Both the position numbers and the translations under genes were made by a program. Shown in pieces: positions 1 through 7,490 of a stretch of 14,905 nucleotides of DNA. The stretch covers positions 1 to 14,905 of the forward strand of contig MU404275.1 of NCBI GenBank assembly GCA_022695795.1, given 5' to 3'. Position 1 is the first letter of the stretch, and each line of letters starts with the position of its first letter. Below the pieces are notes generated by a model that saw only the letters and a list, made by a program, of their open reading frames with translations, had not been told where the DNA came from and ran no database searches. This stretch comes from Biscogniauxia marginata (Eukaryota; Ascomycota; Sordariomycetes; Xylariales; Xylariaceae).

Positions 1-43
1 ATAAATAAATAAATAAATAATTAATTAATTAATAATTAATAAG
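1..43. repeat. ATAA/TTAA simple repeat at the left edge
   Basis: About five ATAA units are followed by TTAA units. The matching place in element B (just upstream of gag, near 10000) is also A/T-rich, so this is probably RIP-degraded element leader that drifted into a microsatellite, not a separate locus. Confidence 0.6.
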
Positions 44-1150
44 TTCTTAAACGAAAGCTTTAAATTTTTTTATAGTATAATAAAAAGGTTTAAAAAAACT
101 AATATAAAAGTTAATTATAATTATAGCTAAAAAAGAGCCTTAAAAATACTTTTAAAGCTTAGTAAAAATAATTATTTAAGGGGAAAAAAAGAAGAAAAAG
201 AAGCACTTAAAAAAGAAAATAAATAAGCAAAATAACCTTTATCTCTTAAAAATAAATAATTAAAGCTACTTTTAAATAATAACGACCTTAATAGTTTAAA
301 CGACGAAAATAATATAACGACCCTCGATATAAAAGGTTTTAAATTAATTATACTTAATAAATATAATAAGTTAAGCGATTTAAAAGGATTTTTGATTTAA
401 GTTAAAACTTATTTATGGTTTTATTACGAAATAATTATTATTAAGAAATAAAAGGTTTTTATAGTATTTTAGTTCCTCGTTAAAACTGCCTTAATCTAGT
501 TTTAATCGGTGTTAAAAGATTATTTAGAAAATAAACTAAACGCTTAAAAAACATAAAAAAGGTTTTTAAGGATTATAAGGAATTTAAAAAACAATTTAAA
601 TTTATGTTTAATAATTTAATTCTTAAATAATAAGCCGAAGCTTGACTTTATAAATTACGACAAGATAAAAAGGCTTTAAATTACGTTATTAAGTTTAAAA
701 AACTCGTAAGTTAATTATAATTACTTATTAAAAACTTATATTATTTATTTTATTAAGGAGTAAAGAATTATATAAAATAAATTTATATAAAGAAAGGAAC
801 TTAGAAAAGTTTAATAATTACGTTATAATGGCAATTGTTATTAATAACGAAAACTTCGAACGGTACCTTAAAAAGAAAAAAATAGTATAGCGAAAGAACG
901 GCGATTAGTAAAAAAAAAGGAAATTATAAAAGCGGTGCCGAAATAAGGAAAGGCATTAAAACTAAATTAAACCTTATTAAAATTAACGCCGCTTAAAAAA
1001 AGCAAAAAACGCGAAATAAGTCGATTATTAAGTGTTTTAATTATAAAAAGAAAAAATATTATAAAAACGAGTACCAAAGTTTTAAGAAATAAAAACCAAA
1101 AATAAAAAGGATTTTTTAACTTAAAAAAAGAATCTTCGAAATAAGGGTTT
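44..1150 (+). pseudogene. gag of chromovirus A with CCHC zinc knuckle (RIP-inactivated)
   Basis: Remnant of the Gag structural protein, which packages element RNA into virus-like particles. A capsid-like segment (about 395-710) reads VFKDYKEFKKQF near 562 and LYKLRQDKKALNYVIKF near 650, matching the hydrophobic/charged pattern of Retrotrans_gag domains. The zinc knuckle lies at 1033-1074 and reads CFNYKKKKYYKNEY. The C-x2-C-x4-H-x4-C spacing is exact, but the second Cys, the His and the third Cys are all Tyr, which is what TG-to-TA and CA-to-TA changes produce. Many in-frame stops are present. The frame up to about 550 is displaced from the later one; element B reads straight through here and has one more base in the A-run, so A carries a single-base deletion near 548-556. 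The N-terminus cannot be fixed. Family assignment is firm; function is lost. Confidence 0.8.
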
Positions 1151-2500
1151 ATTTTAAAAATAATAAAAAGGTAAATTAAATATTTATTATTATTATTATT
1201 AAAATAAAGAAAAACGAGGAAGTCCTTATAAAAGGAAGTTATAAATATTATTAAGTCGATTATAAAGACTATTTAAAGTATAACTACTTATATTTAAAGT
1301 ACTTTATATTAAAATAAGCTAAATAAAAATATAATAAAAGCGAATTACCATATAAATATAATACTTATAAATTAAAATACAACTTAAGAATTAAGTTAAA
1401 CTATAATAAATTATATTAAAGCCATTATAACGACGATAAATGCGAAATATATTAAGAAAAAAGTAAATATAATAGCTTAAACCAGAAGTTTTATATAAAT
1501 AATAATTACGATGTTTATTAAAGCTTAAATAGTGCTAACTAGCTTAATGAGTTATTAAGTAAAAAATTTAAACTAAAGTTAAAAATAGTAAAACAACTAA
1601 AAAAAGAATATATATCGTTATATTAAAGTTTTTATATTAACGACGCTTGTTAAATATATAAAAGTTTTAAAGATAAAGCCGGTTATTATTTTTAAGAACT
1701 AAAAAGTAATAATACGAAAGAAAACGAATATATTTATAATAATATCCCATGATAGTTATAATATTTTAAAGTATGTTATTTTTATTTAAATTCCGAAAAA
1801 AGTAACGAAGTAATTATTAAGGGTTATATATATTATATCTCGATATTATGCGATATATACGATTTACTCGAAGCGGGTTTCGAAAAAGACGAAGTTAAAA
1901 AAGAATTATAAGAATTATAAAAGGGATTATATTTTTTATATTAGCTCGAAAAACGAGCTAAGTATAACACTAGTTTATTTAGTTTTATAAAGAAATACTT
2001 AATAAAATAATAAGTAAATATACGTATAATTAAATTAGGTTATAAACGAATTATTAAGGTATATTTCAAAAAAGAAAAAGAGTTTCTAGAAATATATATA
2101 AACCTATAAAAAAATGTCGAGTTATTCTTAGTAAATAAAACCGAGAATTACGCTTTTTATTCGAAAATAATTTAAAACCTTAAAAGGCTTCGAATTAATA
2201 AAAAAATAAACGTAGGTTATAAAAAGGCCCTCGAAAAAGAATTAAAGTTTTAATATATAAAGTTTTATATAAAGAATAAACCTTTTACTTTTTATTATTT
2301 AAAAGGTAATTAAAGAAATTATTTAAATAATAATTACTAGAAACATGCTTTTATAAAAGCTTAAAAATAGAAAGATATTAAGGCCGCAGTGATTTAAAGA
2401 AACTTACAAGAAAAAAGACGTGGAAAACCAAGAAACGGCAAAGACTTTTATTAGTAAGGCAACGAGAAGTTATAAATAGTAAGTCTTTATACAAAGTTTA
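1150..2500 (+). pseudogene. Gag-to-protease spacer region of chromovirus A, formerly Cys-rich (RIP-inactivated)
   Basis: This long stretch stays in the same frame as the zinc knuckle, checked at 1240, 1861, 2212 and 2461. It separates gag from protease and is conserved along its whole length in element B (about 7480-8900). Between about 1237 and 1450 it is strikingly Tyr-rich with Y-x2-Y spacing, as in YKDYLKY and YKYNTYKL, and has a surviving Cys in NDDKCEIY. Because RIP turns TGT/TGC into TAT/TAC, this is best read as a ruined Cys-rich, possibly zinc-binding, domain. Later parts are charged and helical-looking, such as LLEAGFEKDEVKKEL near 1867. I do not recognise a named family. Frequent TAA/TAG codons replace probable Gln codons. 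The frame ends near 2500, where protease continues in the -1 frame. Confidence 0.6.
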
Positions 2501-2939
2501 ATCGGGACTTAATAATACCATTATAACTAAAATTAAGTATAATAAAAAGGAATATAAAGTCTTTATAAACTTAAAAGTAAATAAAAGTTATATTTTAACC
2601 GAAGTAACTTAAAAAGATAATATATTATAAATATATAAATAAAGTTTATATTAATTATAAAACTTTAAAGTATATATATTTAGTTACGAGAATAATAAAA
2701 TGTTAAAAGAGATAATCCTTTTTTTAATAACTATTTAAAAACATCTTAAATAAGTTATTTTTAATATTATATATATATTAAGTCACAATATAATCCTAAA
2801 AATGAATTAACTTAAAAAAAGTAATTTATAAATAAATTTTAAGATAAACACGCTTTATTAAGATCAAAATTAAGAGGAGTTAATTATTACGAGTTACAAA
2901 ATAAGTATTATAAATAACATTAAAAAAACGGATATAAAA
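2480..2939 (+). pseudogene. Retroviral-type aspartic protease and pol linker of chromovirus A (RIP-inactivated)
   Basis: Remnant of the aspartic protease that matures the polyprotein. The frame (codon starts divisible by 3) reads KEYKVFIN at about 2547-2570, then LKVNKSYIL. The stretch INLKVN stands where retropepsins carry the catalytic D-S/T-G, so the Asp is Asn and the motif is lost, compatible with RIP. Further on, ILKMN*LKKSN (about 2793-2826) matches the conserved 'G-x-D/N-W-L' segment at the end of Ty3/Gypsy proteases, with TGG changed to TAA. The frame runs uninterrupted by shifts to 2939 and continues at 10554 in the same phase. It lies in the -1 frame relative to gag, suggesting that gag and pol were separate frames joined by frameshifting or by independent initiation. 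Confidence 0.7.
2935..2939. repeat. Target-site duplication of element B, left copy (TAAAA)
   Basis: TAAAA abuts the LTR start TGTGACGAACC at 2940; the partner copy is at 10549-10553. Five bases is the usual Ty3/Gypsy duplication size. Removing one copy together with the element restores the pol frame of A, which argues against chance in this AT-rich sequence. Confidence 0.85.
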
Positions 2940-3356
2940 TGTGACGAACCTCCTTATATATTCCTAGTTAGCTGACTTTATAAGTAAATACGTACTAGGT
3001 TTTCTTGATTTAAAGGTAATAATAAGTTAAAATTAGTTTAAGCGATTTATAATGCTTTATTCGTTAAAGAGATTTTAAGGTACTTTTATTATAATATTAA
3101 AAAGTGATTATAATTTTAAATTAATAGCTAAAAAGTTAAAATAAATAACTAGATATAAAGGAAATTTTATCCTTTTTATATTTATTCTTCTTTATATATA
3201 TTTTTTCCGTTTAATATATTAAATATTAAAAGAATTAAACTTAATCAAATAAATACCTTTAATTCTTTAATTAAGTTACGTAATATTACATTACATTACA
3301 AAGAAGGGGACTATTAATCTATTTAGTCTTAATCTGTGCCCGATTATCCTTACTAG

Positions 3357-3361
3357 AAATC
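3357..3361. repeat. Target-site duplication of the nested solo LTR (AAATC; partner 3706-3710)
   Basis: AAATC directly precedes TGTAACG at 3362 and directly follows GTAACA at 3705. The uninterrupted paralogous LTR has a single AAATC at the same place (10519-10523). Confidence 0.95.
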
Positions 3362-3624
3362 TGTAACGAACCTCCCTGTGTATTCCTAGTCAGCTGACTT
3401 CACAGGTGAGTACGTACTAGGTTTTCTTGATTTGAAGATAACAGTGGATCGAGATTAGTTCAGGTGATTTCCGATGCCTTGTTCGTCAGAGAGATTTCAA
3501 GGTACTCTCACTATAGTATCAAAGAGTGACTGTAGTCTTAAATTGATAGCTAAAGAACGAGAGACTAAATACATAGGAAATTCCAATCTACTTATACTTT
3601 TTCTTTCCTTCACACAAAACAGTT

Positions 3625-3667
3625 GAATCGGTGAATCGCTCGTTACCCACTCACGATTCATCGAATC
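3625..3667. promoter_or_regulatory. Hairpin-forming inverted repeat in the solo LTR
   Basis: GAATCGGTGAATCG (3625-3638) and CGATTCATCGAATC (3654-3667) are inverted repeats with 12 of 14 positions matching around a 15-base loop. The related LTR at 11626-12035 keeps a shorter TGAATC/GATTCA pair at 11724-11745. A role in expression or RNA structure is only inferred. Confidence 0.5.
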
Positions 3668-3674
3668 ACCTTTA

Positions 3675-3695
3675 CTCACGTGACCTGCACGTGAG
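3675..3695. promoter_or_regulatory. Paired CACGTG (E-box) palindrome in the solo LTR
   Basis: CTCACGTG and CACGTGAG are perfect 8-base inverted arms around ACCTG. CACGTG is the core site of bHLH-type factors, and the related LTR at 11626 also holds TCACGTG (11654-11660). A function as an enhancer element is inference. Confidence 0.45.
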
Positions 3696-3735
3696 ATCTG
3701 TAACAAAATCCTTTTAATATAGTTAGTTCGTAACA

Positions 3736-3750
3736 TTATTTTTCCCCTCC
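3736..3750 (-). other. Polypurine tract of element B (plus-strand DNA primer)
   Basis: On the - strand this reads GGAGGGGAAAAATAA, followed immediately by the LTR start TGTTACGAAC. Such a tract primes plus-strand synthesis next to the 3' LTR. It shows that element B is coded on - and that 2940-3735 is its 3' LTR. The G-run survives because it has no TpG for RIP to act on. Confidence 0.8.
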
Positions 3751-4027
3751 TGAATTCTTTATCTTTAAAGATTTTTCTTTTTAATAAGTTTCCTTTTTTA
3801 TTATTATTATAATGTTTGATATGTTTAAATTTATTTCGAAACTTTTAAAAACTTAATATAAATCCTGTGATTTTATTATTATTTATATTTGTTTATATAA
3901 TTATAAGGTATTTCCTTATTCTTATTATTTTAAAATAAATCTTCGTTGCTTTATAGTGCCTTAATTTAAAACATATTTTTATTATGCGGCTAAAGCTTGT
4001 AATTATTATAATAATTTTAGTATCGAA
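3751..4027. other. Untranslated 3' region of element B, upstream of the antisense frame
   Basis: About 280 bp of T-rich sequence between the polypurine tract and the ATG at 4028. I see no coding signal on either strand. By position it would hold the promoter and 5' leader of the antisense accessory gene. TATA-like strings are everywhere in this base composition, so none can be singled out. Confidence 0.4.
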
Positions 4028-4402
4028 ATGTCTAATTTAGCGGATCTTGGCCACGAGAGGGATCATATTACTAACAAGCATCGCAAAGCGGAAAAGGAGC
4101 TTTAAGCCCTTACTAGTCATTTTACTCGTTTTTATAAATAAAAGGAATACTTATAAAAAAGGGGTTTAAAAATATTAAAACGTGGTTTTTTTTTTATAAA
4201 AGAGCTCGAAAAAGTAAAATTAAAAAAATAAAAACGTTTAAAAGAGAAGTAGAAACGTTTTTAAATTAAATAACAATCTTTAACTAAGCAAGCTAAAGTT
4301 GCTTTTAAAGTTATTCCCTTTTTTAACCTATTTTTTCTAGATTAAGGCTTTAACTTTTAAGCTTTCTTAGTCGATCTAGGTTTTAACGGTAAAAATTCGT
4401 AA
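4028..4402 (+). pseudogene. Antisense accessory ORF of chromovirus B (coiled-coil protein, RIP-inactivated)
   Basis: A 125-codon frame counting the stop, opposite to gag-pol, from ATG 4028 to TAA 4400-4402. It starts MSNLADLGHERDHITNKHR and continues in one phase with no indel. All internal stops are TAA/TAG, compatible with former Gln codons. The middle is charged and helical (IKELEKVKLKK near 4197-4229). The C-terminus is PFFNLFFLD, then AFLVDLGFNGKNS before the stop. A matching frame exists antisense in element A (14141-14700), sharing the R-F-x3-Q/stop-x2-F/Y-L-like core, the ELxxVxxKK helix, the PFFNL tail and the stop position. The last 17 bases overlap the end of the chromodomain tail to tail. 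The first 100 bases are far less mutated than their surroundings. It recalls small coiled-coil hypothetical proteins seen in ascomycete repeats, but I cannot name a family. Confidence 0.7.
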
Positions 4403-4535
4403 ATTTATTTGTTAAGTTCTTTAAATGTTTAAGTGGTTTTTAAGTATTTTCTTTAAGTAAATAACCTTCTTATTTAACAAAATATTATAATTAATTACTA
4501 ACTTGTCTTAAATTTAATATCTTTTTAACCTCGTA
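4383..4535 (-). pseudogene. C-terminal chromodomain of element B pol (RIP-damaged)
   Basis: Reading on -, NKYEVKKILNLRQV begins near 4541, then YFVK*EGYLLKENT* and LKHLKNL, ending NFYR at about 4386. This follows the chromodomain pattern: Y-E-V-E/K-x-I-L, then the aromatic strand F-V-K-W-x-G-Y, then E-N-T-W-E-P, then the C-terminal helix. The Trp codons of both aromatic motifs are stops, as expected from TGG to TAA. In chromoviruses this module tethers integrase to histone marks and steers insertion into heterochromatin, which fits a nested AT-rich block. The TAA after FYR (4383-4385) may itself be a mutated Gln codon, so the true pol end may lie further left, deeper into the antisense frame. 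Confidence 0.85.
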
Positions 4536-4544
4536 CTTATTAGG

Positions 4545-5800
4545 GTTTTTTTTAAATTCTAGTTAGTTTTTTAATAAGGCGTTTTTCGGTATTAATTTTA
4601 AAAGTAAAACATAAAATATAAGATATATTTTAAATCTTTTTAGAAAAAAGAGTTTATAATTAATTTTTAAAATAACTTCCTTAATTTTATATAATCTTAA
4701 CTTTTTAAACTTAAGTTTTTTACTAAGCCGTTTTATTTTAATTTAAGGCGTTTTTATTAATACGCTTTGTCGTTAATAAAACAAGTAAACTATATCTCCT
4801 CTTCTAAGAATTAATCCCTTAATTCTTTTTTTATTATAATACTTTATTATTTTATCTTAAATGAATTATAATTCCTTTTATAATCGTAACTGTATTGCCT
4901 AGACTTTTTTGGATAGTACTTCTACTCTCGGGGTTTTTATTTCGACTCCTAGTGCTTTTATAAGTTCGATCGATTATTTTTGGATTTCTGCTTTTTAACC
5001 GTATACTACCTCGTGTAGTGATATCTTTATATCTTTATTAACCAAAGTGTTATATACTATCTAGGCTATTAATAGTAATTTTACTTAGTTATTTATTTCC
5101 TAGTTAATATAGCTTCTTAAATACTATTTTATTATTTAGTTTAATTTCTCTATTTATCCGTTTATTTAGAGATAATACGTTATAAATAACTTTTATTTAA
5201 TTCTTATTCGTTTTATTAAACTAGTTTAAAACTTTAAAGTAAATAACTTATCTTTATTTAAAATAATACGTTTTAATAATCTATATTTACTAACGTATTT
5301 TTTTAAGAAATTAAAAGCTAACTATTTTACTATGCTTAACTCGTTAAACGATAAAAAATAAATATATTTCGTGAATTTATTAATAATTACTTATATACTA
5401 TTATAAGGTACTCTTATAGTAGAATCTTTTAATTTAAAGAGTTTCACTACGAAATCTCATGTAATTATGTGCCACGCTTTATTAGGTATTTAAGTTAACT
5501 ATAATAATTTATATGGTTTATATTATAATGCTTTAGCTTTATTATAAACTTTATAATTCTTTATAATTCTTTTAATTATTTATTATATTCCTAGAAAGTC
5601 GAATTCTTTTTAAAGTCGTTTTATCGTCTTGAAAATTCCTTGGTAACTATATAGAAAATATTCGTGGAATTCTTTAATAAATTCGTTTTATACTCGTTTT
5701 AATACGTAAACCTTTTTTTTATACGAGAGAAGTTCGTTACTAGATCTTTATTAAAACTATAATTACTTTTCTTTTTAATTATAATTTTCCTTAAAACGTT
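4545..5800 (-). pseudogene. Integrase of element B (RIP-inactivated)
   Basis: Integrase inserts the cDNA copy into the genome. The DDE core is clear on -. The first Asp is retained in *DFVVKLFKLKD (GAT at 5454-5456, preceded by TGA for Trp). The second position is Asn in ILNKDKLF (AAT 5256-5258). The third is Glu in NG*IEKLN (GAG 5148-5150). The second and third are exactly 36 codons apart, the D-x35-E spacing of retroviral-type integrases. Downstream, towards 4560, the C-terminal part leads to the chromodomain. Loss of the middle Asp plus many stops makes it inactive. The zinc-binding HHCC part should lie about 5550-5800 but is too degraded to assign residue by residue. Confidence 0.85.
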
Positions 5801-5849
5801 ATTTCTAGTTTTTTATATTAATTCGCATATAAATTAATATAATTAATCC

Positions 5850-6320
5850 GTTATTTTATTATTTAAATATTTAAATATTTCTTTTATTAATTTTTAATTT
5901 ATAGTTTTTTTATTAAAAAGATTTATTTAAATATTTTTCTTTCTCTTGATATAATGGATTTTAAAATTAAACTTGGATAAGAAAATTATTTAACACTTAT
6001 ATTTTTAATTAAGCGTTTATATTATTATAAATCGTGTAAGGTTTTTGTAATTTAAATAGATATTAATAAGTTTCTTAATTCTATTAAACTATAGTTCCTA
6101 TTTTTTTAATGCTTTGATAATTATTAATAATTCCTTATTATAAATTTAATAGTTTAGTTTAACACCGTGTAGTGTTTTAAATAAGTACGCGATTAAGTAC
6201 CATTTTCTATTATTTTTTAACTACTTTAAAATTACTTTAATAGCGAAATTTAAAGCGTTTATTTTTAATCGTTTATTTTTATTTTCATTTAAAAGTTTAT
6301 ATATAACTTCGCTAGTTATT
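5850..6320 (-). pseudogene. RNase H of element B (RIP-inactivated)
   Basis: On - the frame reads YKLLNENKNKRLKINAL (about 6305-6255), then NRKWYLIAYLF, LHGVKLNY and IYNKELLIIIKALKK (about 6130-6090). This is the Ty3/Gypsy RNase H order: the first catalytic Asp in 'T/E-D-A' (here INA, Asp to Asn, AAC at 6257-6259), then the 'A-Y-x-S-K' strand, then 'N-Y-x-x-x-x-K-E-L-L-A-I'. The enzyme degrades template RNA during reverse transcription. Several stops are present. Unlike in element A, no LTR interrupts it. Confidence 0.8.
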
Positions 6321-6329
6321 ACTTTTTTT

Positions 6330-7185
6330 AACTACTAAAAAGCTTATTTAGCTTTTTTAGTAAAATAGAATATTTCTCTTATTTTCGCTAAAGTAATTAA
6401 TTCCGTTAATGGTTTAACAATTCGCTTAAAATCTTAAATGAGTTATTTAATGTAATTAATAAAACTAAGAAATATATATATATTTATAACACTTTTAAGT
6501 TCTAGCTAATCCTTAATTGTTATTATTTTTCCTAGACTTATTATAAACCTTAAATAATTTAGTTTTTTAACATATTATTTACTTTTAGTTGAATAAACGA
6601 GTAGATTTGCCTTTTTTAAGGCTTTTAACATTTATTCTATATATTCCTTATATTTCTTTTCGCTTTTTAAGTAAATTAATATATCGTTTAAATAAATAAA
6701 TATAAATATATTTAAAAATTTATAAAAAACCATTATAATTATATGTTAAAATGTAATAAGTATGTTAATAAGTCTAAATAGTATAACTTTATACTTATAA
6801 TATCTATATATCGTTTAAAAGGCGATGTACTATTTATGTCTTTTAGCTATTTTAATTATATAATAATTATTATAAAAGTTTAATATTATAAAGATTTAAA
6901 CTTTATTAATTTATTTTTTTATAAGTTTTATTAATAATAATAAGTATTTATTCTTTTTTATTATTTTATTAAAGTATTAATAGTTAATTACTCGTCGTTA
7001 CACTAGATTTCCTTTTTTATTAATATGTTATTTTCCGTTTTTGTCGATTTTTAGTATTATAATTACCGGGTATTTTAACGAGGACTTTAATTCTCGAATA
7101 TATTCCTTTTTATAATGCTTTTTATTTTTCTTGATTTATAAGATACACTAAGAATAATTTTAACTATTTTCCTTTTTTAAATTAA
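6330..7185 (-). pseudogene. Reverse transcriptase of element B (RIP-inactivated, frameshifted)
   Basis: Polymerase domain of pol. The catalytic strand reads IYLNDILIYLKSE, with YLND at 6683-6694, where Ty3/Gypsy enzymes normally have Y-L-D-D. Upstream, at about 7100-7030, RELKSSLKYPVIIILKIDKNGK matches the N-terminal 'G-Y-I-R-x-S-x-S-x-x-x-x-P-I/V-x-x-V-x-K-K-D-G' block. Relative to element A a 23-bp segment is missing at about 7100-7105, between GAAT repeats, which shifts the frame. A larger piece is missing at 7171-7181, just before the domain. RIP stops are common. Confidence 0.85.
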
Positions 7186-7189
7186 TTCA

Positions 7190-7490
7190 TTTTTAAGATT
7201 ATATTATAACTTAATATATATATAATATTAAAAATAACTTGTTTAAAGTGTTTTTAAATAGTTACTAAAAAAAGAACTATTTTTCTTAACACTTTACTAT
7301 TTTTATAATTAAATATATATTTTTTAAAGTTCCGTAATTAATATAAACTTTGTTTATATATTTATAATATATTATTCTTTTAAGTTATTTTAATTAAGAT
7401 ATAATTTCTATTTACTTTTAAGTTTATAAAGGCTTAATATTTTCTTTTATTATACTTAATTTTAGTTATAATAGTATTATTAAGTCTTAA
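7190..7490 (-). pseudogene. Protease of element B (RIP-inactivated)
   Basis: On -, AFINLKVNRNYIL (about 7432-7395) carries the retropepsin active-site position, with N-L-K where D-S/T-G is expected. The end of the domain reads MN*FKK at about 7191-7174. It is nearly identical to 2480-2830 of element A. After MN*FKK the sequence jumps directly to the segment before RT: the roughly 280-bp linker present in A is missing, and the join keeps the reading frame. Confidence 0.7.

Larger units (their letters stand above)
1..2939 (+). mobile_element. Chromovirus A (Ty3/Gypsy), 5' part: gag to protease
   Basis: This is the left portion of an old Ty3/Gypsy element read on the + strand; the rest resumes at 10554 after a nested insertion. 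It aligns base for base, with many transitions, to the reverse complement of about 7190-10010, which is the corresponding part of element B. The order is gag, zinc knuckle, Cys-depleted region, protease. Its 5' LTR and primer binding site lie left of the window. Every frame is full of TAA and TAG, and CA/TG dinucleotides are rare, as expected from RIP. Removing 2940-10548 plus one TAAAA copy joins GAT ATA AAA (ending at 2939) to ACG AAA TAT (from 10554) without changing the pol frame. Confidence 0.9.
3362..3705 (-). mobile_element. Solo LTR of a related Gypsy subfamily, nested in the B 3' LTR
   Basis: A 344-bp LTR running from TGTAACGAACC to CTGTAACA, flanked by AAATC at 3357-3361 and 3706-3710. 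The empty site is visible in the other B LTR, where CTGGAAATCCTTTT (10513-10526) is uninterrupted. Its first roughly 240 bases match the host LTR, in the same orientation; the remainder is unrelated and carries hairpins and CACGTG boxes. It keeps many CA and TG dinucleotides that are TA in the host LTR, so it is younger or escaped RIP. At 344 bp it may be too short to trigger RIP by itself. No internal region is present, so it arose by LTR-LTR recombination after insertion. Confidence 0.92.
2940..3735 (-). repeat. 3' LTR of element B, split by a nested solo LTR
   Basis: Runs from TGTGACGAACC (2940) to GTTCGTAACA (3735), interrupted by 3362-3710. Without the insertion and duplicated AAATC it is 447 bp; the other LTR (10110-10548) is 439 bp. 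The 8-bp difference matches a tandem CTTTAATT duplication present only here, near 3258-3275. The LTR ends form an unusually long inverted repeat, 11 bp in consensus. It is heavily mutated by C-to-T and G-to-A changes in its first 300 bases and less so near 3280-3361. It is called 3' because a purine tract on the - strand abuts its inner edge. Confidence 0.9.

Noticed and set aside
2822..2939. A roughly 270-bp MITE inserted in A (2822-2939 plus 10554-10705) with TTAAAAAAAG duplication
   Set aside because: The stretch reads as pol linker in A's frame (RVPREYLRFYKLF), with typical Ty3/Gypsy content, so the difference is a deletion in B and not an insertion in A.
3497..3736. A 79-codon open frame on - from ATG at 3736
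   Set aside because: It runs from the outer LTR edge across the nested solo LTR, crosses the insertion junction and has no homologous counterpart in the other LTRs. It is open only because the solo LTR is not RIP-mutated.
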